Notes under the pieces: generated by a model
Database searches by the model: none
What the model saw: the letters and a program-made list of their open reading frames with translations, nothing else
Told to the model about the DNA's origin: nothing
Shown here: positions 1 to 7,889 of the stretch, piece after piece
Layout: the number at the start of each line of letters is the position of its first letter
Position numbering within the stretch: position 1 is the first letter of the stretch
Program-made: the position numbers and the translations under genes
DNA from: Helicobacter macacae MIT 99-5501
Lineage (GTDB): Bacteria > Campylobacterota > Campylobacteria > Campylobacterales > Helicobacteraceae
Direction of reading: 5' to 3'
Length of the DNA: 64,000 nt
NCBI RefSeq assembly: GCF_000507845.1
Contig: NZ_KI669454.1
Coordinates: 968,604 to 1,032,603 of the forward strand

Positions 1-1461
1 TTGAGAATCGTTTATCACATCTGCGCGCACTATCACTCGTAGTTCTCTACCCGCATTTATCGCATAAGCCTGCTTTACGCCTAGTTTGTCATTAGCGATT
101 TTTTCTAAGTCTTGCATACGATTTAGGAAGCTCTCTAGCACCTCCCTCCTAGCTCCCGGACGAGCTGCAGAGAGTGTATCTGCTGCGCACACCGCTGCTG
201 CTTCTACACTCTCAAATGGCTCATTTCCGTGGTGGCTCATTATCGCATTTATCACTACGGGGTGTTCTTTGTATCGTCTGCATACTTCCGCGCCCAAAGT
301 TACGTGATTGCCACCACCATTTTCGATAGTGAGTGCTTTGCCTATGTCGTGGAGTAGTCCTGCGCGTCTTGCTAGCTTCTCATCGCCACCAAGCTGTGCG
401 GCGATGATGCCTGCTAGGTTTGCTGTCTGTATAGAATGCCCCAAAGCATTTTGCCCGAAGCTCGCTCGGTAGCGTAGCTTGCCAATAAGCCTTATAATCT
501 CTGGATGCATATAGTCAAGCCCCAAATCAAGCACCACGCTTTTGCCCTCCTCTTGCACTTCAGCGTCCATTTGCGCTTCGATTCGCTCATAGACTTCCTC
601 AATTTTGGCGGGGTGGATTCTGCCGTCTTCTACAAGAGTGTTTATGGTTTTTACTGCAATGGTTCTGCGGTAGAGATTAAAGCTGCTTAATATAATCGTA
701 GCTGGCGTATCATCGATGATGACATCTACGCCACTTTTTAGCTCTAGGGCTTTGATATTGCGCCCCTCCTTGCCTATGATTCTGCCTTTCATCTCATCAT
801 CTGGCAGTGTTATGACATTGATAAGTCGCTCGGAGGCAAACTCGCCCGCATAGCGCGTGGTGGCTTGAGCTAGGATAAAGTTTGCGATTTTTGCAGCTTC
901 TTCTTTTGCTTCCTTTTCGTATCGGCGGATAAGATGTGCTTTATCATCTATTAGCTCATCTTCTAGGTTTTTTAGAAGCATTTGCCTTGCTTCCTCTTTG
1001 GTAAGGCCTGTGTAGTGGCTAAGAGTTTTATTTAGCTCCTCAATTTTTTCAAGGTATTGTTGCTGGATTTTTAGCTGGCTATCTTTTTGGAGGGATAGAT
1101 TGTTTAGCTCTAAAGTGATTTTTTCTTTTTCTTTTTTTAAGTCAGCTGTCTCACGCTCTAGCCTATCTTTTAGTCGATTTTCTTTGCACTCAAACTCATA
1201 AGCCTTGCGCTTTAGTTCCTCATTCATACTATGGACTTTGCTTTTGTATTCTTGCTCAAGCTGGAGCTCACGCTCCTTTGCCAAAAACTTTTGCTTATCA
1301 AGCAGAGCTTGCGCTTCTAGCTCGATAGCACGGGCTTTTGCTTTTGCTTGAGTGAGTAGATGAGTAGAATCCAAGCTAGCGATTTTTCGGCAGATAAAAA
1401 ATACCACCGCCCCTACTAGCACCCCGAAACCTAAAAAACTTATAAGAATTGTCCAAGACAT
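1..1461 (-). CDS. rny: Ribonuclease Y, 3' end beyond window
   Basis: This is the membrane-anchored endoribonuclease Y, which starts mRNA decay. The 487 codons present begin at ATG 1461. They encode one N-terminal membrane segment (about residues 4-23), a long charged coiled coil (about 35-190), a KH RNA-binding domain with GRIIGKEGRNIK (about 222) and an HD phosphohydrolase domain with HDIGKA (about 372) and a downstream HHGN. The reading frame is open to base 1, so only the last few dozen residues of a usual 500-520 residue protein should be missing. The start overlaps the 3' end of the cyclo-ligase gene by 86 bases, next to an A8 run (see findings). The identification is secure. Confidence 0.96.
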   Translation of the reverse strand, partial: MSWTILISFLGFGVLVGAVVFFICRKIASLDSTHLLTQAKAKARAIELEAQALLDKQKFLAKERELQLEQEYKSKVHSMNEELKRKAYEFECKENRLKDRLERETADLKKEKEKITLELNNLSLQKDSQLKIQQQYLEKIEELNKTLSHYTGLTKEEARQMLLKNLEDELIDDKAHLIRRYEKEAKEEAAKIANFILAQATTRYAGEFASERLINVITLPDDEMKGRIIGKEGRNIKALELKSGVDVIIDDTPATIILSSFNLYRRTIAVKTINTLVEDGRIHPAKIEEVYERIEAQMDAEVQEEGKSVVLDLGLDYMHPEIIRLIGKLRYRASFGQNALGHSIQTANLAGIIAAQLGGDEKLARRAGLLHDIGKALTIENGGGNHVTLGAEVCRRYKEHPVVINAIMSHHGNEPFESVEAAAVCAADTLSAARPGARREVLESFLNRMQDLEKIANDKLGVKQAYAINAGRELRVIVRADVINDSQ

Positions 1462-2278
1462 TATAAAAACCTTTTTTTTGTGATTTTGCAAATTTATAGC
1501 TTAAATACATATCTGCCCTAATGTCGAAATCCTCGCACAAAGGGAGTTTGGAAATGTATAGATTTTGGCTTACAAATACTTTACATATTTTTTGTGTTTT
1601 GCACATTTTGTGCTTAGGCTGTTGTTTGGGTAGGCTTGCAAATACCCTATCATACATTCCTTTTCCCATACCGATTCGTGCATAAAATTTATCAATCCCA
1701 AGTGCTGGGATAAGCGCGAAATCAATGCGATTTGGCACATAAGAGCTAAGGTGTGGCTCAAAAATCCCTAATGTATTTTTTACTAAAGGCAAGCGATATA
1801 ATAACATTTTAAAGTTAAGTCCCTTTATAGTTGGCAAAAAAATTCGTTTATTTTTGTTTTTTTTAAGTTTTTTAAGGAGTGGGAGGATATTTGCTTCAAA
1901 AGGCAGTGGGTAAAAAAGCAGTATATTTTTAAATCGTTTTTGGGACAAAATCTTTTCTAGCAATGAATTTAAGTGGCGATGAGAATATGAAATAGGACGA
2001 GAATCTGCACAAAATCTAGAGTAACTAGAATCTGTGCTAGAGTCTTTGCAAAAATGCTCGTTGGATTTTGGACTAGATTTTTTAGCAGATTTGGTGCTAG
2101 ATTTTATCCTAGATTTTAGGTTGGACTTTATCGCCTCTCTAAAGCTATATTTTGTGCTAAAAGAGCAAGATTCTAGCGTGCAAAATGGCAGATTTTGTGC
2201 GGGCAAATTTTTTGCGTAGAGATTTGATTTTTGCACTTTTTGCGCTACCTGCTCTACTTGTATAGCTTGATTTTGCAT
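1376..2278 (-). CDS. ygfA: 5-formyltetrahydrofolate cyclo-ligase with low-complexity N-terminal insert
   Basis: This enzyme converts 5-formyl-THF to 5,10-methenyl-THF using ATP. The diagnostic Gly-rich motif IGMGKGMYDR lies near residue 200, preceded by the typical core FALIPALGIDK. The 300 residues exceed the usual 185-215 because of a Ser/Lys-rich stretch at about residues 50-95 (KSSTKSAKKSS style) and a C-terminal tail of about 28 residues that reads into rny in another frame. No Shine-Dalgarno is visible before ATG 2278, and no other Met lies near the conserved core, so the start is uncertain. It follows the CNNM/CorC gene by 24 bases and probably shares its transcript. An A8 run at 1472-1479 decides where the frame ends. 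Confidence 0.85.
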   Translation of the reverse strand: MQNQAIQVEQVAQKVQKSNLYAKNLPAQNLPFCTLESCSFSTKYSFREAIKSNLKSRIKSSTKSAKKSSPKSNEHFCKDSSTDSSYSRFCADSRPISYSHRHLNSLLEKILSQKRFKNILLFYPLPFEANILPLLKKLKKNKNKRIFLPTIKGLNFKMLLYRLPLVKNTLGIFEPHLSSYVPNRIDFALIPALGIDKFYARIGMGKGMYDRVFASLPKQQPKHKMCKTQKICKVFVSQNLYISKLPLCEDFDIRADMYLSYKFAKSQKKGFYNVLDNSYKFFRFRGASRGGGIFYLPKNR

Positions 2279-2302
2279 CGCTTGATTTTGTGCTACTAGA
2301 TT

Positions 2303-3643
2303 TTATGAGTTTTTGGCTTCTTTAGATTGCTTAGTAGATTCCTCGATTTTTATCACCTTTAGCCGTTTGATTCTCGCGCCGTCCATTTCTAGCACGACAA
2401 ATTCTATCCCCTCTTGCTTGATAGTATCGCCCACCATAGGCAGTCGTCCAAGTAGATTAAACACATAGCCACCGATAGTTACTTGCTCTAGCTCTCCTTG
2501 AAACTCTATCCCCATAAGCTCCTCCACACTTTCCAAATCAAGCATACCATTGACTTCATACACGCCATCACTTATGCGCTTTGATTCTTGGTTTTTCATA
2601 TCGTGTTCATCGGTTACATCGCCCATCACTTCCTCTATGATGTCCTCCATTGTCAGCAGTCCTGCTGTGCCGCCGTATTCATCGATGACAAGGGCTATGT
2701 GGATTTGCTCTTTGTTCATAGTGGTTAGGATTTGTGAGATTCTAGCTGTCTCTGGGACGATAATCATTTTGCGGATAATGCTCTCTAAGTTTGGCTTAGA
2801 TTTGGATTCTGCCGAGCTGATAAGCAAATCTCGTATGTGAATCATACCGATGATATTGTCTTTGCCACTTTTGCAGTAGGGATAGCGCGTGTGGTTTGTC
2901 TGCTTGATGATTGTGATATTTTCAGCATAGCTAGATTCTGCGTTTAGGCATACCATATCTTTGCGTGGTGTCATTATCTCTTTTGCGATAGTCTCGCTAA
3001 AATCCACCGCATTTTTGATGATTTCGCCCTCATAAGAGTCGATGAAGCCACCCTTTAGGCTCTCACCCACGATGATTTTTAGCTCCTCCTCAGAGTGAGC
3101 GTTTTCTTCCTCACTTGCAGGTGTGATATGAATCTGTCGTAAGATAAATGCAGCTAGCGCGTCAAAAAGCTTGATGATAGGATAAAACGCCACAGAGAAG
3201 TAGTATAGAGGATATGCTACAAAGAGCGCGGATTTTTCGCTTTTGGCTATGGCGATTGATTTGGGCACGATTTCGCCTAGCACTACGTGCAAAAGTGTGA
3301 TAAGAGTAAAAGCTATGAATACAGCTATGCTGTGGATAAGAAGCGGATTTTCTCCAAAAAAGTGTGTAAAAGGAATCGCCACAAGCCTAGCTAATGCTGG
3401 CTCGCCTATCCACCCAAGTGCGAGCGAAGATAGCGTGATACCTAGCTGGGTAGCAGAGAGGTAAGAATCTAGTCGCTTAGTGATGTCTAGTGCTAATTTA
3501 GCCCTTTGGCTATTTTTTTGTAGCTCCTCTAGCTTGGAGCGGCGCACTTTGACAATCGCAAACTCTGCGACAACAAAAAAGGCATTTAATAACACAAATA
3601 TGACTGCCAAAATCAGCATAAAAACCGAATGGGACGGGTCCAA
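2303..3643 (-). CDS. CNNM/CorC-family membrane protein with paired CBS domains
   Basis: This is a hemolysin-C/CorC-like inner-membrane protein of 446 residues. The order is a CNNM (DUF21) membrane domain with several hydrophobic segments (1-190), a CBS pair (about 205-330, starting around EIMTPRKDM) and a C-terminal CorC_HlyC transporter-associated domain (about 345-430). Family members are linked to magnesium/cobalt or polyamine export; the substrate here cannot be told from sequence. ATG 3643 begins a normal hydrophobic N-terminus. From memory, H. pylori carries a TlyC-like gene beside a PiT transporter; here the outer membrane protein gene lies between the two. Confidence 0.9.
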   Translation of the reverse strand: MDPSHSVFMLILAVIFVLLNAFFVVAEFAIVKVRRSKLEELQKNSQRAKLALDITKRLDSYLSATQLGITLSSLALGWIGEPALARLVAIPFTHFFGENPLLIHSIAVFIAFTLITLLHVVLGEIVPKSIAIAKSEKSALFVAYPLYYFSVAFYPIIKLFDALAAFILRQIHITPASEEENAHSEEELKIIVGESLKGGFIDSYEGEIIKNAVDFSETIAKEIMTPRKDMVCLNAESSYAENITIIKQTNHTRYPYCKSGKDNIIGMIHIRDLLISSAESKSKPNLESIIRKMIIVPETARISQILTTMNKEQIHIALVIDEYGGTAGLLTMEDIIEEVMGDVTDEHDMKNQESKRISDGVYEVNGMLDLESVEELMGIEFQGELEQVTIGGYVFNLLGRLPMVGDTIKQEGIEFVVLEMDGARIKRLKVIKIEESTKQSKEAKNS

Positions 3644-4207
3644 AGTCTCAACTCCTTAAGAAAACCTAGCTAGCATTTAAACGCAATGTAGATAATGCTA
3701 CAAAAAATGCAAATTAGGTTTTGGTAGCTTCTAGTTTGCTAGCTAGGTTTTTTGGATTTTATGAAATTTTTTGTGAAATCCAAGAATCTAGCAAAGCCCA
3801 AATCACTAAATCAAGCCTAAAACGCCCAAAACCCCAAAATAAAGTCAGGACAAATCAAGCTATCTTAAAAAACCTTATAAAAAACAAATTCAGTGGATTA
3901 TAGCACTAAATACTTAAAATCTAGTTAGCAAATATGTGATTCTAAATTTTTAAGCAAGTTTTGAGAGTTTTGATATGTAAAGATTAGTGTTTGAATTTGT
4001 GATATTTTTGGTATTTGTATAGAATGAAGTTTGTATGAGTGGGTAAAAAAAGCGCAGAATCTATTTTAAGCGTTTTTAGATTTTGCAATCACTAGGTTTT
4101 AGATTTCCTAAAACCTAGTGATTTTCGCAATCTCTAAGTGCCATCTGTTTTTATAAAACTAGATTTTGCAAAACATTAGGCACTAGAATGATTTTATCTA
4201 AAAACAA
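3644..4207. other. AT-rich intergenic stretch, 564 bases
   Basis: This lies between the stop of the outer membrane protein gene and the start of the CNNM/CorC gene, both on the minus strand. It should hold the CNNM/CorC promoter and the end of the outer membrane protein transcript. The only clear structure is the hairpin at 4087-4123. A 60-codon open frame at 3721-3903 has no family resemblance or convincing start and is not accepted as a gene. Confidence 0.6.
4087..4123 (-). terminator. 16-bp perfect hairpin downstream of the outer membrane protein gene
   Basis: The arms 4087-4102 and 4108-4123 are perfectly complementary around a 5-base loop. The hairpin lies about 85 bases past the stop of the minus-strand outer membrane protein gene. 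No T-run follows on the minus strand, so it is not a textbook intrinsic terminator; it may protect or process the 3' end. Confidence 0.5.
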
Positions 4208-5036
4208 TTAAAAGCTATAAGTGTAGCGGACATTTAGACTCCAAGTGCTTCGCACTGAATAGTTTAATGATTCCGATGCTCCACTTGTTGGGTCTTTTAT
4301 GCTTAAATCCGCGATTGTAGCAGGTAGAAATGGCACTCTTGCTACTGCTTCTACTCCGTGATGCTTGGCTAGATTTGCCCGCAAGCCTACATTTAGGGCG
4401 ACATCAAATGTCGCAGCAGGTGTGCTTACATCTACATTTGCTCCAGCCTGTTTGGCTGTATCTGCGGATTGCTTTATGGCATTTCTTTGATTTTTTATAT
4501 CTGGTCCTGTGAGCGAATTTGCTCCAAGCCCTATACCCAAAAATCCACCGATGTCCATATTTTCAGTGCTTAGGAAGTTGCCTAGAAAATCCACATTTAC
4601 GCCGTAGTTGAATAGATTTGCAAAATTAGTGTCAGTTCCACCAGTGCCGTTTGAAATATTAACTTCGCCACGCGTGTGATTGAAATTCGCATACGCACGG
4701 ACACCTAGTTGAGGCGTGAAAAAGTATTTATACCCCGCTACTACACCATAACCAAAACCATTTCCTTTGGTTGTGCTTTTTCCATTCCTAGCTGCTTCTT
4801 GGCTATCTGTTACAGAGTATTCAAGATTAAATCTACCGAAAGTTGCCTCGCCTGCTTCTACACCCACAAATGCGCCACTAGATTCTGCATTTGCAAAGCT
4901 AGCTAAGCCTATAAGTAGTGGAGTGCCTAAAGCTAATCGCTTTACGCCTTTAACGAGAGAGAGAGAGAGAGTTGCTCAAAGATGAGCGAAGTTTATCGCG
5001 TGAAGCGAATTCCGTTGTCTTACCATTGTCTTGCAT
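4208..5036 (-). CDS. Phase-variable outer membrane beta-barrel protein, OFF in this sequence
   Basis: From 4954 down to 4208 the frame encodes a signal peptide (VKRLALGTPLLIGLASFANA, cleaved before ES) and a 220-residue beta-barrel-like protein ending in RYTYSF, with the terminal Phe typical of barrels. The only well-placed start is ATG 5036, preceded by AAAGGAGA. From there translation enters a (TC)8 tract at 4955-4970 in the wrong frame and stops at TAA 4952-4950 after 28 codons. With nine or six TC units it joins the barrel frame exactly. A second ATG at 5026 is in the barrel frame but stops at TGA 4978. This is slipped-strand ON/OFF control as in Helicobacter Hop proteins. The barrel family was not identified; Gly/Asn-rich strands suggest a small porin-like or adhesin-like protein. 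Confidence 0.85.
4955..4970 (-). repeat. (TC)8 dinucleotide contingency tract
   Basis: Sixteen bases of pure alternating GA on the plus strand (TC on the coding strand) lie inside the signal-peptide region of the outer membrane protein gene. Gain of one unit or loss of two restores the frame from ATG 5036. Confidence 0.95.
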
Positions 5037-5076
5037 TGTTGTCTCCTTTGAACTTAAAATTTTAATGCAAGCTGGC

Positions 5077-5105
5077 ATTATATATGATTTTATTTAATGT
5101 CTTAA
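5077..5105 (-). promoter_or_regulatory. Sigma-70-type promoter of the outer membrane protein gene
   Basis: On the minus strand a perfect TATAAT (5082-5077) lies 17 bases downstream of TTAAGA (5105-5100, 4 of 6 matches to TTGACA). A T13 run (5119-5107) begins one base upstream of the -35 element, and the ribosome site AAAGGAGA precedes ATG 5036. A T-tract placed this way resembles that of H. pylori sabA, where tract length tunes transcription. Confidence 0.75.
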
Positions 5106-5106
5106 C

Positions 5107-5119
5107 AAAAAAAAAAAAA
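5107..5119 (-). repeat. T13 homopolymer beside the -35 element
   Basis: This is A13 on the plus strand and T13 in the direction of the outer membrane protein gene, one base upstream of its -35 element. It is long enough to slip. Confidence 0.9.
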
Positions 5120-5166
5120 CGCAAATTCCCTCCAAAAATCCCTACAAATCCCCCCAATCTAAGAAT

Positions 5167-6738
5167 CTACCCATCGATAAATATTACCTTAAACACGATA
5201 AATACAAATCCCCCAAGCACAGCAGAAGCGGGCACGGTTATTACCCAAGAAGCGATGATTCTGTTTATCTCACTGCGTTTGACTAGCTCGTGCTTGTAGA
5301 ATTTCTTTAGCTCTTTTTTCTCTTTGCTTGTTAGCTCAAAGTTTGGATTTTTTGTCTTTAGGCTTTCTAGCATTTGGGCTTTTTGCTTGACATTCGCTTT
5401 GGCAAAAGTCTTTAGAAATTCTTCGGCTACCTTTTGGTCTTTGCCTTTGTGTGCTTTGATGATTTGCTCGCACATTTCAAAGTATCTTCCCTTGATATAT
5501 TCGCGCAAAAATCCCACCCCGATAACTGCGCCAATAGCGATATGTGTAGAGCTCACAGGCAGTCCTAGCGCACTTGCTAGTAGCACTGTGATAGCCGCAC
5601 TCATAGCGATACAAAAAGCACGCATTCTATCTAGCTCGGTTATCTCACTGCCCACTGTTCTTATTAGGCGAGGACCATAGAGTGCCAGCCCTAGTGAAAT
5701 CCCAAGTCCACCGATAAGCATAATCCAAAATGGCACGCTAGCCTTGCTATTTATATCGCCACCGCTTAGTGCTTCATTTATCGCAGCGAGCGGACCTATG
5801 GCGTTTGCCACATCGTTTGCGCCGTGCGCGAAGCTAAGTAGTGCTGCAGAAAAAATCAATGGAATCGTAAAGAGCGTGTTTATGGATTCTTTGGTGTTTT
5901 GGAGAGTAGAGGCTTTTTGGCGGATAAAAGGCGTGGTTACAAAATACACCACGATAGCCACAAATAGTGAGATAAGCCCCGCTTGCAGTGGGCTAAAAGA
6001 GTATAGCTTAGAGAATCCTTTCAGCAAAAGATACGCACCAAATGCCCAGCTCATCGCAAACACTAGCAAGGGCACGATTTTTTTTGCTGCTTCTTTTTTG
6101 TCCTCTTTGTAAGTGATAGTTCGCTTTATAAATACCAAAAATATTACCGCTATGATTCCGCCCATAACAGGTGAGATAACCCAGCTAAGTGCTATTCCTC
6201 CTAGCACCCACCAATTTGCCGTAGCCACGCCACCAGCGACTACCCCCGCTCCTAGCACACCACCTACGATAGCGTGCGTAGTAGACACAGGAGCACGCAA
6301 AATCGTAGCCAAATGCACCCAAATAGCCCCCGATAGAAGCGCAGCTAGCATAACAAACAAAAAGATTTCAGCATTTGCGATTTTTTCAGGAGCGATGATA
6401 TCGGATTTTATCGTGCTTACGACATCTCCACCTGCTAGAATCGCGCCACTTGCCTCACAAATCGCAGCGATGATAATCGCACCTGTAAGCGTGATAGCCT
6501 TAGAGCCGACAGCAGGTCCTACATTGTTTGCTACATCGTTTGCGCCGATATTCATCGCCATATACGCACCCACAAGCGCAGCAAACGCAAGCAAAAGTGG
6601 CTGTGTAGAATACCCCAAAAGCGATATAATTACCACGCTAAGCATAAAAAAGCACACAATGCCGATTTTTACGCGCTCTACTTGATTGTCCTTGCTACTT
6701 ATGCCTTCTTGAATCTTTTTGACATCTCTTATATCCAT
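5167..6738 (-). CDS. pit: PiT-family inorganic phosphate transporter
   Basis: This is a secondary phosphate permease of the inner membrane (523 residues). It has the two PiT signature repeats, GANDVANNVGPAVGSKA near residue 65 and GANDVANAIGPLAAI near residue 306, about 10-12 hydrophobic segments and a cytoplasmic loop of roughly 70 charged residues near the C-terminus (EEFLKTFAKANVKQK region). Both repeats keep the Asp and Asn residues conserved in the family. ATG 6738 gives a short soluble lead before the first membrane segment. It is transcribed divergently from rpsP. The identity is clear; specificity for phosphate is inferred from the family. Confidence 0.94.
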   Translation of the reverse strand: MDIRDVKKIQEGISSKDNQVERVKIGIVCFFMLSVVIISLLGYSTQPLLLAFAALVGAYMAMNIGANDVANNVGPAVGSKAITLTGAIIIAAICEASGAILAGGDVVSTIKSDIIAPEKIANAEIFLFVMLAALLSGAIWVHLATILRAPVSTTHAIVGGVLGAGVVAGGVATANWWVLGGIALSWVISPVMGGIIAVIFLVFIKRTITYKEDKKEAAKKIVPLLVFAMSWAFGAYLLLKGFSKLYSFSPLQAGLISLFVAIVVYFVTTPFIRQKASTLQNTKESINTLFTIPLIFSAALLSFAHGANDVANAIGPLAAINEALSGGDINSKASVPFWIMLIGGLGISLGLALYGPRLIRTVGSEITELDRMRAFCIAMSAAITVLLASALGLPVSSTHIAIGAVIGVGFLREYIKGRYFEMCEQIIKAHKGKDQKVAEEFLKTFAKANVKQKAQMLESLKTKNPNFELTSKEKKELKKFYKHELVKRSEINRIIASWVITVPASAVLGGFVFIVFKVIFIDG

Positions 6739-6968
6739 TGTGCGCTCCCCGCAAGTCTTATGTAGATTTTGAAGAAAACTTTTTCAACACATTTTTTAGA
6801 AAATCCGCTAGAGATTTATATGTGGATTTTAGTGATTTTTGATAATCCCTAGCAAAATCCTTACATAAAATCTAAAAGCAAAAATCTAAAAAGTGCGCAT
6901 TCTCCGTTTTTCTCCGTTACTGAAAATGTAGTAAAAAAATATCTATTTTTTGTTAAGAATGCAGAAAC

Positions 6969-6983
6969 AAAAAAAAAAAAAAA
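6969..6983. repeat. A15 homopolymer
   Basis: Fifteen consecutive A lie about 66 bases upstream of the rpsP -10 element and 230 bases upstream of the pit start. The run is slippery in length; an effect on either promoter is possible but not shown. Confidence 0.9.
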
Positions 6984-7049
6984 CGGACATTTTTTATGCG
7001 TGGCTTGGATTTTGGTTAGAAAAACGCTTGATTTATATGAATTATTTGC

Positions 7050-7055
7050 TATAAT
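7050..7055 (+). promoter_or_regulatory. -10 element of the rpsP operon promoter
   Basis: A perfect TATAAT lies 47 bases before the rpsP ATG, followed by the ribosome site GAAGGAG. The -35 region is AT-rich without a clear hexamer, as is usual in Helicobacter. Confidence 0.65.
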
Positions 7056-7101
7056 TTGCGCTTTGTTTTATCAAATCTTACTTTAGATTGAAGGAGTAGC
7101 A

Positions 7102-7335
7102 ATGGCAACGGTTATACGACTCACACGAATGGGGCGCAAAAAAAAGCCTTTTTATCGCGTTGTAGTAACGGACTCTCGCAAGAGACGCGATGGAGGCTGG
7201 ATAGAATCTATCGGGTATTATAATCCGCTTGTAGAGCCCGCACTCATCAAAATCGACACCGAGCGATTATCGTATTGGAAAAGCGTGGGGGCAAAGATGA
7301 GCGAGCGAGTAGAAAAACTAGCAAGCGCGAAATAA
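7102..7335 (+). CDS. rpsP: 30S ribosomal protein S16
   Basis: This small-subunit protein is needed for 30S assembly. Its 77 residues match the usual length and show the family start [20 protein letters not shown] and the conserved DSRKRRDGG...IGYYNP. ATG 7102 follows AAGGAG at good spacing. It leads the rpsP-khpA-rimM-trmD-rplS translation/RNA-modification operon, although a 305-base gap separates it from khpA. Confidence 0.98.
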   Translation: MATVIRLTRMGRKKKPFYRVVVTDSRKRRDGGWIESIGYYNPLVEPALIKIDTERLSYWKSVGAKMSERVEKLASAK

Positions 7336-7640
7336 AGCCAAGCTAGCGTGGATTTCGGTGAAATCAGCGAAATTCGGCTAGATTTAGCAAAATTCAGTGT
7401 TTTTGGGATTTTTGGAGGTGGTTTTATTTCTAAATAAGCGTGTTTTATAGCGCAATATAAATTTTAGGGGGATTTTGGATTTTCTTGTATTTTTGGTGGA
7501 GGGTAAAATAGGGGATAAGTCGCGGATTTGGTTTTTAAGGGGATTTTATAGAGTTTGAAAGTTTGGAAAAAATAGCGAATATTTTTAAATGCTAAATTAT
7601 TTCAAATAATCAAAAATACTACATTATCAAAGAGTAAAAA
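7336..7640 (+). other. 305-base gap inside the rpsP operon
   Basis: This lies between rpsP and khpA, which are usually close together. The plus strand is unusually G/T-rich with several GGGG runs (about 7460-7545). No open frame, tRNA or strong hairpin was found. The segment just before khpA (7560-7640) is AT-rich and could hold a second promoter. Confidence 0.5.
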
Positions 7641-7889
7641 ATGATAGAGAAATTTCTAGAAAGCTATGTCAAAAAAATCGTGGCATATCCTGAGCAAGTC
7701 GCAGTAGAGAGTCGCTTGCTAAAAGATGAAAATATGAAGTTGCTTGATGTTTTTGTCGGGGTGCAAGATATGGGGCGTGTGATAGGCAAGGAGGGCAAGA
7801 TGATAGCCGCTCTTAAGACTTTCGTCTCTGGGGGCAAAGCAAAAGATGGGCTGACTTATAAAATCACTGTCCACCCAAATAATGAGTAA
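7641..7889 (+). CDS. khpA: KH-domain RNA-binding protein KhpA
   Basis: This small global RNA-binding protein has 82 residues in one KH domain, with the GxxG loop GKEG at residues 49-52 inside MGRVIGKEGKMIAAL. In other bacteria KhpA pairs with KhpB/Jag and influences cell division and sRNA function; the partner is not in this window. The stop overlaps the rimM start (ATGAGTAA), so the two are translationally coupled. Confidence 0.93.
   Translation: MIEKFLESYVKKIVAYPEQVAVESRLLKDENMKLLDVFVGVQDMGRVIGKEGKMIAALKTFVSGGKAKDGLTYKITVHPNNE

Larger units (their letters stand above)
6739..7101. other. Divergent intergenic region between pit and rpsP
   Basis: These 363 bases hold the start regions of both genes: an A15 run at 6969-6983, a TATAAT at 7050-7055 for rpsP, and a very AT-rich segment. 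No open frame or recognisable RNA was seen. Confidence 0.7.

Noticed and set aside
1570..1761. 63-codon frame opposite or inside the cyclo-ligase gene
   Set aside because: It is in another frame of a well-supported gene; the same applies to the many antisense frames within nrdA, typA, rpsA, trmD and fliK.
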